IMG/VR virus record: IMGVR_UViG_3300007734_000622
Span: 1 to 35,460 of that record
DNA: 35,460 nucleotides
Source of the DNA: a virus
Reading direction: 5' to 3' (one strand)
Shown in pieces: positions 6,515 to 14,674 of this stretch. Numbering within the stretch: position 1 is the stretch's first letter; the number at the start of each line of letters is the position of its first letter. The position numbers were made by a program, and so were the translations under genes. The notes below the pieces were generated by a model, which searched no databases, was not told the origin of the DNA, and saw nothing but the letters and a program-made list of their open reading frames with translations.

Positions 6515-6817
6515 ATGGCAAATAAAAATCCCAAATTATCTAATTTAAAACCCTTTAAAAAGGGGGATGATGAACGTAGAAACATGAAAGGCGCTCCTAA
6601 AAAATTGCCAGAGTTAGATATACTATTAGCCGATTTATTAGGAGAAGAATCGGCAGAGGGTCATACAGCATCGGAACTAATTATTAGGGTAATTAGAGCA
6701 AAGGCGATGAAAGGAGATTTAAAAGCAATAGAAATGATTTTGGATAGGGCATATGGTAGACCTCAACAAAAGTTGGAGGCAAACGAAAACATAGTAATAA
6801 AAGTAGTTAGGGAATGA
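6515..6817 (+). CDS. Probable small terminase subunit (DUF5681-like)
   Basis: A 100-aa basic protein. The pattern RRNMKGAPKKLPELD near 22-36, followed by helices and AMKGDLKAIEMILDRAYGRP (about 63-82), matches the short DUF5681-type proteins found immediately before large terminases. It would recognise the packaging site and recruit the ATPase. Its stop overlaps the large-subunit start (ATGA). The position directly before the large terminase is the strongest support. Confidence 0.7.
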   Translation: MANKNPKLSNLKPFKKGDDERRNMKGAPKKLPELDILLADLLGEESAEGHTASELIIRVIRAKAMKGDLKAIEMILDRAYGRPQQKLEANENIVIKVVRE

Positions 6818-8046
6818 GTGAGTTTGCTATAAAACTTCATTCACTTCATCCTGCCCAAAAGCAAATTATGGCAGAACATAAAAGGTTTAATGTCCTTAAA
6901 TGTGGTAGAAGATTTGGAAAAACGGAACTAACAAAAGAATTAGCAATACAACCTTTATTAGATGGAAAATTTGTAGGTATGTGGAACGCATCTTATAAAG
7001 ATTTAGCTGATGTATGGACAGAGTTATTATTTACCCTACACGATGTTATAAGAAGTAAAAGCGAACAATTAAAAAGTCTTACACTTATAACAGGAGGTAA
7101 ATTAGATATGTGGTCGCTTGATGATTCAAATTCGGGTAGAGGGAGAAAATATCATAGGGCAATTATTGATGAGGCAGAAAAATGTAGGCATTTAAAAGAT
7201 GGGTGGGAGCAAACAATTAGAGCAACATTAGTTGATTATCAAGGAGATGCTTGGTTTATGTCTACACCAAAATTTGGGGAAACTTATTTTAAAAAAATAT
7301 TTAAAAATGAAGAAAAATTTAAAGATTGGAAATCTTGGAGATTTACCTCATACGATAACCCATTCTTAAAAAAAGAGGAAATAGAGCAAACTAAAGCACA
7401 ATTAGATGAACTTGTTTTTAGATGCGAATTTATGGCAGAGGATGTAGATATAAATAATTCTCCTTGGGCATGGGCATTTAATAAAGAAAAACATATTGAA
7501 ATGGTTACTCCCGACCCAAAAAACTATTTATATTTATCTTTTGATTTTAATAGAAATCCAATTACTTGTTCCGTTATTCAGCATATAGATTTAGAGATTA
7601 GAGTTTTGGAACAATTAAAACTTTCAAATTCAAACATATATGAATTATGTAATAGGATTAAAGCACTTTACCCAAACTATCTATATGTTATAACAGGGGA
7701 TGCTACAGGTAGAAGTTCATCGGCATTAGTAAAGGATAGTTTAAATTATTATATTATCATAAAGCAAAGTTTACAATTAATGGATGGACAAATTAGAGTG
7801 CCATCGGTAAACCCACGATTAGAAGAAAATCAAGTCCTTGTTAATAGTCTTTTGTCAAATTATAAAGTTAAGATTCATCCTCAAAAAGCAGAGGCATTAA
7901 TTTATGATTTACAAAACGTAAAAACATTCCCCGATGGTTCAATAATAAAAACGGATAGGTCAGACCCAACTCAACAGGCAGATTCCTTAGATTGTTTTAG
8001 ATATTATTGTAATCAATTTCATAGGCAATTTATAAAGGAAATTTAA
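6814..8046 (+). CDS. terL: Terminase large subunit
   Basis: The DNA-packaging motor ATPase and nuclease. Walker A is GRRFGKT (31-37), Walker B IIDE (117-120) and the coupling motif MSTP (149-152). The RNase-H-like nuclease half shows LSFDFN with D244, GDATG with D296, and an acidic C-terminal motif in QADSLDCFRYY. At 410 aa the length is typical. It is coupled by ATGA to the probable small subunit. With no cohesive ends seen and a circular assembly, headful packaging is plausible but unproven. Confidence 0.93.
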   Translation: MSEFAIKLHSLHPAQKQIMAEHKRFNVLKCGRRFGKTELTKELAIQPLLDGKFVGMWNASYKDLADVWTELLFTLHDVIRSKSEQLKSLTLITGGKLDMWSLDDSNSGRGRKYHRAIIDEAEKCRHLKDGWEQTIRATLVDYQGDAWFMSTPKFGETYFKKIFKNEEKFKDWKSWRFTSYDNPFLKKEEIEQTKAQLDELVFRCEFMAEDVDINNSPWAWAFNKEKHIEMVTPDPKNYLYLSFDFNRNPITCSVIQHIDLEIRVLEQLKLSNSNIYELCNRIKALYPNYLYVITGDATGRSSSALVKDSLNYYIIIKQSLQLMDGQIRVPSVNPRLEENQVLVNSLLSNYKVKIHPQKAEALIYDLQNVKTFPDGSIIKTDRSDPTQQADSLDCFRYYCNQFHRQFIKEI

Positions 8047-8059
8047 TTATATTTACACC

Positions 8060-8425
8060 ATGCTATATCTTATATCTTTAATTTCATTCGTAACAATAGG
8101 ACTTCATTATGCTTTTTGGTATAATTCAAATGATAGTCAAGGAAATAGTGTTCATTGGTTTGCAGGTTATAAACCCAAAAAAGAGGAAAGAGAAATTTTA
8201 TGGTTTGTCAAATTCTATATAGGCACTTGGCTATTTAATATAGGAGCAAAAGATATTTTAAAACCATTATTTACTTGTCCTATGTGTATGCCATCAATAT
8301 ATGGGTCTATAATTTATTGGAGTATGGAAAATGAAATATCAATAAAAACAATTTGTAAATGGGTTGTAGTAGTTGTGGGAACAACAGGGTTAAACAAAAT
8401 AATAACGTCTATATGTCGCCTATAA
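8060..8425 (+). CDS. Small membrane protein with a CPMCM motif
   Basis: A 121-aa protein with an N-terminal hydrophobic helix (LISLISFVTIGLHYAFW), a middle membrane segment after FTCPMCMPSIYGSIIYW, and a C-terminal one (about 100-113). The CxxCMxSxxG pattern recurs in membrane proteins near Bacteroidota phage terminase genes. Function is unknown; a host-envelope role is possible. It overlaps the next gene by 67 nt in a different frame. Confidence 0.6.
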   Translation: MLYLISLISFVTIGLHYAFWYNSNDSQGNSVHWFAGYKPKKEEREILWFVKFYIGTWLFNIGAKDILKPLFTCPMCMPSIYGSIIYWSMENEISIKTICKWVVVVVGTTGLNKIITSICRL

Positions 8426-8646
8426 AATTATTTATAGAGGGATTAGGTTGGAGGTATCTTGGAGATTGTGGTTGTACTCCCAAAAGAGCAATATTTTTTA
8501 ATGCGCTTTACCCAAACAAACAAATGTGGGTAGGAAATGAATTTTTAGAAGTAAGAAAAAAAACAACTGGCTCCACTTATGATGTTATTGGAAAATCATC
8601 CTTTAATAATTACGAAGTGGTTTATGACTATTGGATTAATAAATAA
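8359..8646 (+). CDS. Hypothetical Cys-rich small protein
   Basis: A 95-aa protein beginning MGCSSCGNNRV, with two cysteines set as CxxC and a second pair in GDCGC, which may bind metal. Conserved-looking blocks are KLFIEGLGWRYLGDCGCTP and MWVGNEFLEVRKK. The start overlaps the preceding membrane-protein gene by 67 nt; keeping the N-terminal CxxC favours this start over the internal Met of MSPIKLF. No function can be assigned. Confidence 0.55.
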   Translation: MGCSSCGNNRVKQNNNVYMSPIKLFIEGLGWRYLGDCGCTPKRAIFFNALYPNKQMWVGNEFLEVRKKTTGSTYDVIGKSSFNNYEVVYDYWINK

Positions 8647-8656
8647 ATAACCGACT

Positions 8657-9301
8657 ATGCAAAAAAGAATTGATAATAGACCTATTAAGGATATATTTCC
8701 AGAGGCAAAAGATATTATAGAATACGCATTTACATTAGAGGATAAAGATTATTTTCAATTCTCCGATTTAAACTCAATACCCTGCGCAAGAGGATTCTCT
8801 GCAATAGAATATTATAATGAATTATCAATGAGATGTAATAGGGATTTTCTTTTATCTCATAATAAAGCAGTTGAGGATGTTATAAATAATAATAAAGATG
8901 GTATTAGATTAACGGACATTATAGAACTTCAAAAAATAATGACCGAAAGATTAGAGTTCCTACATGAACCACAAATTGCTGCCAAAATTCTATCCGTTGT
9001 TTTTTTTACTATTGAGGAAAATCCATATAGACATGATTATACTATGGCTGCAAAAAAAGCAGAAATATTTATGAGGGTTCAAATGGATGAAAAAGAATTT
9101 GATTTTTTTTTGTCAATTCCCATCGTAAAATGTCTGCCTTATATCAGTTCTTGGAGTCAAGATTTAACTCAATATTGTCAGACGATAAACCAAATAACAA
9201 GGAAACATATAGAAACCATTTCTACGATGTTATTAGAGGAAAGCAAGAAGATAGAATACTTCAAATCTCTCGTATTGCAAATAATAAAGGATTCGGATTA
9301 A
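8657..9301 (+). CDS. Tail-assembly-chaperone-like protein (frame 0 product)
   Basis: A 214-aa helical, acidic protein located directly before the tape measure, the usual place of the tail assembly chaperone pair. No sequence family is evident. Codons 149-151 (GAT TTT TTT) fall on a run of nine T where a -1 shift would fuse its first 151 residues to the reading frame at 9130-9402. The start codon follows AACCGACT, the same eight bases that precede the start at 25461. Confidence 0.6.
   Translation: MQKRIDNRPIKDIFPEAKDIIEYAFTLEDKDYFQFSDLNSIPCARGFSAIEYYNELSMRCNRDFLLSHNKAVEDVINNNKDGIRLTDIIELQKIMTERLEFLHEPQIAAKILSVVFFTIEENPYRHDYTMAAKKAEIFMRVQMDEKEFDFFLSIPIVKCLPYISSWSQDLTQYCQTINQITRKHIETISTMLLEESKKIEYFKSLVLQIIKDSD
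9103..9111 (+). promoter_or_regulatory. Putative programmed -1 frameshift site (T TTT TTT)
   Basis: Nine T residues contain the heptamer T TTT TTT in the right phase (GAT TTT TTT TTG) for -1 slippage. The -1 frame is open from here straight into the second reading frame (VNSHRKM...), giving a 248-aa fusion. The second frame has no ribosome-binding site before its ATG at 9130. A polymerase slip or a sequencing indel in the T run would look the same. Confidence 0.55.
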
Positions 9302-9402
9302 ACGAAACAAAGGATTTAAGCATTTATGAATATTATTTATATGTAGAGGATATTATAAAAGAAAAAGAAACAAACAATAATTCAACCGAAACTTATGGAT
9401 AA
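9130..9402 (+). CDS. Tail assembly chaperone, frameshifted C-terminal extension
   Basis: A 90-aa frame (MSALYQFLESRFNSIL...) overlapping the upstream gene by 172 nt in the -1 frame. It is probably made only as the C-terminal part of a frameshift fusion, open from 9109, as with lambda gpG/gpGT. It is charged and ends in an asparagine/threonine-rich tail. It ends 8 nt into the tape-measure gene. Independent initiation at 9130 looks unlikely because the preceding bases contain no purine-rich site. Confidence 0.55.
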   Translation: MSALYQFLESRFNSILSDDKPNNKETYRNHFYDVIRGKQEDRILQISRIANNKGFGLNETKDLSIYEYYLYVEDIIKEKETNNNSTETYG

Positions 9403-12262
9403 AATAATGATTTATGTAGGTGTTGATTCGTCAGGAACAAATAAAGTAAATAGTGCTTTAGACGATTTAATTGCTAAAGAAAAAAAATTAGGACAAGAAG
9501 TACGAAATACTAATAAAGATTTTCAAGCGCAAGGAAGTAAGGTAGATGATATAATGAATGGTATTGGAATGAAAATTGCAGGTGCATTTTCAATTGCAGC
9601 AGTGGTAGGATTTACAAAAGCAGTATTTGATACAACTGCTATGTTCCAAAAATTTGAGGCACAATTAACTACAGCATTAGGTTCAAGAGGAGCAGCTGTA
9701 TCTGCTATGGAAAGATTAACAAAATTTGCTGCCGAAACTCCTTTTAGTGTTCAAGAAATAACATCTTCATTTGTAAGATTAGCAAATAGAGGGATTCAAC
9801 CAAGTAATGAATCATTAAAAAAATTAGGAGATATGGCATCGGCTTTAGGAAAGCCATTACAACAAGTTATTGAGGCGATATTGGATATAAACAATACGGA
9901 AAGATGGACAGAATTAGGGGTAAAAGTAAAAACAACTGGTCAAACAATTACAGGAACTTTTAAAGGTATGAAAGTTGAAATGGCAAGAACGGAGGGGGGA
10001 GCTATGGCGATGATTGAAAAGTTTGGAGAAATGAAAAGTGTTGCAGGTGGTATGGAAATGCAAATGGAAACATTAGGAGGCAAGATGTCAAATGTTAATG
10101 ATAATTGGGAAAGACTTTTAAATAATATTGGTAAACAAACAACAGGTATATTTGCAGGAATAATGAATCAAATTAATGAATCTTTAGGAGGTTTAAATTC
10201 TTATCTTGAAGCTGTTGCAAAAATAGAAAAAATGGGAATTAAAGTTCCAACAAAATGGGAACAATGGGTAAGTGATTATGGAGGATTGTTTAACGAAAAA
10301 GGTCTTAGAGAGGAGGCAGGAAATTTACAATATAGAATGGATGAACTATCAGGATTAGTTGCCAAAAAGGAAGAAAATTTATCAAAAAATCAAGTAGATA
10401 AAACTACATTATATACGGAACAAATTAATGCAGAAAAAGATGTTACAAAACAAAATGCACTCCAGGTAAAATATAAAGAAGAACTAAAGGAGAATAGCAA
10501 ATTAGAAATGGTGGCACTAAACAAAGGATTATCAAAACAAGCATTACTTGTTGAACTTAGTTTTAAAGCAGGACAAATTACCGAAAAAGATAAAAATAAA
10601 GAACTATCATTAATACAAAAAGTAAGGGAAGCAGAAATGGCAAAACATAAAGCATCCTTGACAGCGATTGATGAATTAACTTTAAAAGTAAAGCCAATTG
10701 CTCCTAAAACTCCAGAACAAATAAAAGCCGATTCGGATAAGGCAATTGCTCAAATAAAAAAAGAAATTGATATTCTTGATGGATTAATTAAAAAATTAAG
10801 GGATTTAAAAATAACAGAAGAAGAATTAATAGCAGGCGAATTAAAAGGAGAAGAAAAATCGGATGCCCTATTTAAGTTAAAACAAACAAGGATTAATAAT
10901 GATTATTTAGACCAAAAGAAAAAAATAACAGAGGAAATACATAATAAAACAATGCTAAATAAAGCATTGATTCTCCTTGAAAAAATAAAAACACAAGAAA
11001 TTAAAAATTTAACAATTTCACACGACAAGGATATAAAACAAATTAGAGAACAAGAGGCAAGAGAAGAAATAGAGCATAGGAATAGAATAGTTAATATGCA
11101 AATAGAATTAAAAAAACAACAAGGAGAAACCGATAGTGAATTACATAGATATAATATAGAGGAATTAAAAAAATACTACGATGAAAAAATTAAAGTTGAA
11201 ACCGATGCTAAGAAAAAAGAGGAATTAATTTTAGAGCAAAAAATAAAAATAGGTTCGGCAGAGGAAAACAATAAAAAGAGATTAGAGAGTATGAATAAAT
11301 CTCTTGAATCGGAAGAAGAAAGACACACTATTGAAATGCTTAGATTAAATGGAGCAAGTGAAAAAGAAATATTACAACAAGAATATGATTATGCAAAGGA
11401 AAGATTAGATAAATTAAAAGAAGATACACAAACCAAACAAGATGTCCTTTTAAAAGCAACAAATGAAGAAATAGAATTAAGTAGGAAATTAAATGATTTT
11501 AAAATAAAAAGTACGGAAGATGCAAATAGAAAATTGATTGCATCTATGAAAGAATTATTACAAGCATCCTTAGATGCTATGGTAACTAAAATTGAGGCAG
11601 AAATAGCAGGTAATAATGTCCGTATAACAAATGAAGATAAAATTATTGAAACACAAAGAATACTTGCTCAAAAGGGATATGAAAATAATTTAGCATTTGA
11701 GGAAAGACGGAGGGATGATTTAACAAAACAACAAATTGCTCAACAAAAAAAGTTACAAAAAATAAAGGAACTTGAAATATTTTTAAATGCTCTCGCTAAA
11801 TTTGTAGAGGAAAATCCAAAAACAGCATTATCAAAAGCATTAGGATTAATAGCATCTACAAAGGCAGCAGAAACATTATTTGCAGAGGAGGGTGGAATTG
11901 TAGGTCAAAGTATGACAAAAGCAAACGGAAGAACTCACAAATCTGGTAGAGATAGATTAGTTATTGCCGAACAAGGAGAGGGTATTTTAAGTATTGAAGA
12001 TATGAATAGAGTTGGAACTTCTTTTGGTGGATTTAATCAATTTAGAAATTTCTTAAAAAATCCTTTTAAGGAAAAAATGATACCAAATAAAAATATAAAT
12101 TTATTTGATAATTCATTGGTAGTAAAGGAGATTCAAGAATTAAAAGATATTGTTAAAAATAAAAAAGAATTATCGGTAGATTGGGAGGGATTAGATTTAA
12201 GAATGGCATCTATGGAAAACGGAATAAAAGAAACAACAAAAATTAAAAGATTAGGGATATAA
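9395..12262 (+). CDS. Tape measure protein
   Basis: Sets siphovirus tail length. The 955 residues show a classic plan: an N-terminal helical region with a hydrophobic stretch (about 55-80, MKIAGAFSIAAVVGFTKAVF), a tape-measure core about 85-230 (FAAETPFSVQEITSSFVRLA, NDNWERLLNNIG), a long charged coiled-coil region (about 310-800), and a glycine-containing C-terminal segment (about 830-865, EGGIVGQS and VIAEQGEGILS). At the usual 1.5 Å per residue it predicts a tail of about 140 nm (inference). The next tail gene follows with no gap. Confidence 0.9.
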   Translation: MDKIMIYVGVDSSGTNKVNSALDDLIAKEKKLGQEVRNTNKDFQAQGSKVDDIMNGIGMKIAGAFSIAAVVGFTKAVFDTTAMFQKFEAQLTTALGSRGAAVSAMERLTKFAAETPFSVQEITSSFVRLANRGIQPSNESLKKLGDMASALGKPLQQVIEAILDINNTERWTELGVKVKTTGQTITGTFKGMKVEMARTEGGAMAMIEKFGEMKSVAGGMEMQMETLGGKMSNVNDNWERLLNNIGKQTTGIFAGIMNQINESLGGLNSYLEAVAKIEKMGIKVPTKWEQWVSDYGGLFNEKGLREEAGNLQYRMDELSGLVAKKEENLSKNQVDKTTLYTEQINAEKDVTKQNALQVKYKEELKENSKLEMVALNKGLSKQALLVELSFKAGQITEKDKNKELSLIQKVREAEMAKHKASLTAIDELTLKVKPIAPKTPEQIKADSDKAIAQIKKEIDILDGLIKKLRDLKITEEELIAGELKGEEKSDALFKLKQTRINNDYLDQKKKITEEIHNKTMLNKALILLEKIKTQEIKNLTISHDKDIKQIREQEAREEIEHRNRIVNMQIELKKQQGETDSELHRYNIEELKKYYDEKIKVETDAKKKEELILEQKIKIGSAEENNKKRLESMNKSLESEEERHTIEMLRLNGASEKEILQQEYDYAKERLDKLKEDTQTKQDVLLKATNEEIELSRKLNDFKIKSTEDANRKLIASMKELLQASLDAMVTKIEAEIAGNNVRITNEDKIIETQRILAQKGYENNLAFEERRRDDLTKQQIAQQKKLQKIKELEIFLNALAKFVEENPKTALSKALGLIASTKAAETLFAEEGGIVGQSMTKANGRTHKSGRDRLVIAEQGEGILSIEDMNRVGTSFGGFNQFRNFLKNPFKEKMIPNKNINLFDNSLVVKEIQELKDIVKNKKELSVDWEGLDLRMASMENGIKETTKIKRLGI

Positions 12263-14374
12263 ATGCAACAAGTAGAATTTTACATACCTCAAACACCAGG
12301 AACATCAACACCGATGATTAAAGTTCCTGAACCTGATAATTGGCAATCTTTAATGATTGAATTGTCTTTTGAAAGTGGTTCTCAATTAGGAACTCTTAAC
12401 GCATCTAAATTAATTTGGAAAGGAACGAATGCAGAATATCTAAATAATTACATAATTAATGGATTAATTCCAGGTGGTATTGGAATATTTGAGGGTGTTC
12501 CCCTACAAATTAAAGTTTGTAAAACACAAGAAATTGTTTTTAATGGAATTATTGATTTAACCGATTCGGAAACTACTTTTGCTTGTGATATATTACAATG
12601 CAAAATTAGGGATAATCAAATTGATATGGTTTCTCAATTAATGGATTCTATATCATATGGATTTCTTGCTACACCAATTATTAATGGTGGTGGAGGAATA
12701 ATTAATCCAACACCTATTAATAATGGTGGAGATTATGTAGTCATTCCGTATCAAAGAAATGATGTGCCAGATACTATTCAATTTTTTACAACAGGACTTG
12801 CTATTTATAATGTGGCAGAGAAAACATATCAAATAGGAAATACATTAACAGGGATTATTGCCTCTGCTTTTGCAGCATCTGCAAGTTTAAGTGTAGGAGC
12901 AACAATCTCTGCCGTTATTCAATTGGTTTATTATATCCTATATATTGTTTTAATGGTATTAGTAATTATAGCCATGATGAAATCGGCATTTAATTATTTG
13001 TGTTCTCCTTTAATGACAAAATTTGGAATGTATGCACATACATTAATTGAAAAAGCGTGTACTTATTTTAATATAGGATTTAGTTCAACAATTTTTCAAA
13101 ATGCTCCTTATAATAGATTAGTTATAATGCCAACAAAACAAGCATGGATAAATAATCAATCATTTACAAGGACACTTTTTAATAATATTGTTGGTGGTTC
13201 ATCAATTACAAATAGAATGGAATATGATGATTTGTTTAATCAACAAAATGGTGGATTGGCTTATGGCTATTGGGATGGAACTTGTGGAGATTTTATTAGG
13301 GCGATGGAAGATGTGTTTAATGCAAAAGCAAAAATAATTTTAACAGTTACAGGACAAAAAGTTTTACATTTTGAAAGGTGGGATTATATTTATAATTTGG
13401 CAAACTATCAACTTCCTAATATATCGGGAGAAGTTCCATTTAATAGTCATGGCATATTAAATAATACAGGATTTTCTCAATCGGCTTTTAAAACAAATGC
13501 GTGGGAAGTACCAAGTAATTATATGGTAAGATATTCTATGGATGAACAAGATGTAAATACTTATAATTATTATGATGGAACTATGTGTTATTGCACTACA
13601 AGACCAATAAACATAAATGTAAAAAATAATATAGTCCTACAAAATTTAACAGAAAAAAATTTAAGATTTGCACAGGCATTTCGTAAAGACAAATTAACTT
13701 CAACAGAGGAGGCATTAATACCACTTTGGACTGCTGCATCCTTATTAACAAACGCAATAATAACTATTTCAAGTGGAATAAATACTGTTATAAACGCAGT
13801 ATCAGGTTTATGGAACTCGCCACCATTACCAACAATATCAAATGGGGGATATACTTTTATGCCATCACTTCCTGCTTTTTATAATTCAGGGCATTTGTTG
13901 TTAAGTGGAGATGTTACTGGGATTCCAAAAATGTTTATAGCAGGGTATCCTCAAAATTATAATAACTTTTTTGATTTTCATAGCCATTCATTTACAGGAG
14001 TAACCATTGATATAACCAATAAATCAATAATAGGAGCAAGATATTTAATGAAAAACTTTCATTTTTCTAATCTTCCTCAAACAGTTGTTCCAAACTCTCC
14101 ATATAATCAGCCATATGTAGTTGGAGCAAATTATAGTAACCAATGGCTATTGTGTCAAGGTCAAAAGATACCTTTATGTTGTGAGGAATATGATTTAATT
14201 AAGAATAATAATATTATTAAAACTTTTACAGGACAATTCGCAAGGGTAGATTCTTTAAAATGGTCTATTTTTAAGGGAATGGCAGATATTGATTATAGAA
14301 TACAAAAACAATATTCCAAAAATTTAAAAACATCATTTGTAATTGATGGAGTAGAAACCACATCGGTATTATAA
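12263..14374 (+). CDS. Large tail protein (distal tail or baseplate type)
   Basis: A 703-aa protein directly after the tape measure, the position of distal tail and tail-associated proteins. The first 140 residues look like a beta-rich Dit-like or hub-like domain. Residues about 190-250 form a strikingly hydrophobic region (two or three helices, ending in YYILYIVLMVLVIIAMM), which could insert in the host membrane during DNA ejection. The rest is beta-rich with many aromatic residues. Assignment to the tail tip is from position and composition, not from a recognised motif. Confidence 0.65.
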   Translation: MQQVEFYIPQTPGTSTPMIKVPEPDNWQSLMIELSFESGSQLGTLNASKLIWKGTNAEYLNNYIINGLIPGGIGIFEGVPLQIKVCKTQEIVFNGIIDLTDSETTFACDILQCKIRDNQIDMVSQLMDSISYGFLATPIINGGGGIINPTPINNGGDYVVIPYQRNDVPDTIQFFTTGLAIYNVAEKTYQIGNTLTGIIASAFAASASLSVGATISAVIQLVYYILYIVLMVLVIIAMMKSAFNYLCSPLMTKFGMYAHTLIEKACTYFNIGFSSTIFQNAPYNRLVIMPTKQAWINNQSFTRTLFNNIVGGSSITNRMEYDDLFNQQNGGLAYGYWDGTCGDFIRAMEDVFNAKAKIILTVTGQKVLHFERWDYIYNLANYQLPNISGEVPFNSHGILNNTGFSQSAFKTNAWEVPSNYMVRYSMDEQDVNTYNYYDGTMCYCTTRPININVKNNIVLQNLTEKNLRFAQAFRKDKLTSTEEALIPLWTAASLLTNAIITISSGINTVINAVSGLWNSPPLPTISNGGYTFMPSLPAFYNSGHLLLSGDVTGIPKMFIAGYPQNYNNFFDFHSHSFTGVTIDITNKSIIGARYLMKNFHFSNLPQTVVPNSPYNQPYVVGANYSNQWLLCQGQKIPLCCEEYDLIKNNNIIKTFTGQFARVDSLKWSIFKGMADIDYRIQKQYSKNLKTSFVIDGVETTSVL

Positions 14375-14389
14375 TTTAAAACTAAAAAC

Positions 14390-14674
14390 ATGACAGGAAT
14401 AGACGATTTACAAAAAATTACGGATGGTATTAAAAAAACAATGGAAAATTTAATGCCAAACGTAGAGAAGATAATGAATGAAACACAAAAAGTATTATTG
14501 CCTAAATCAAAAAAGGATGTTAAAATTAATGGAATAAATTGTTCAGTTAGTTTAACTACCGATTGTAGAATTATAGTAAATTTACCAACGGAAGATTTAG
14601 CAAAAAATTTATACGATAATATTCACTTAATCCAAACAAAGAAATCTTTTTGGAGTAAATTATTCTTAAAATAA
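14390..14674 (+). CDS. Hypothetical small protein in the tail operon
   Basis: A 94-aa protein starting MTGIDDLQKITDGIKKTMEN, helical at the N-terminus and with short strands later (INGINCSVSLTTDCRIIVNL). It overlaps the next start in a TAATG. No motif is recognised. Its position between two large tail proteins suggests a tail chaperone or minor component. Confidence 0.55.
   Translation: MTGIDDLQKITDGIKKTMENLMPNVEKIMNETQKVLLPKSKKDVKINGINCSVSLTTDCRIIVNLPTEDLAKNLYDNIHLIQTKKSFWSKLFLK

Noticed and set aside
9103-9111. Poly-T run as a sequencing error splitting one gene
   Set aside because: Not excluded, but phase, position before the tape measure and the overlap fit a programmed -1 shift, so that reading is preferred.
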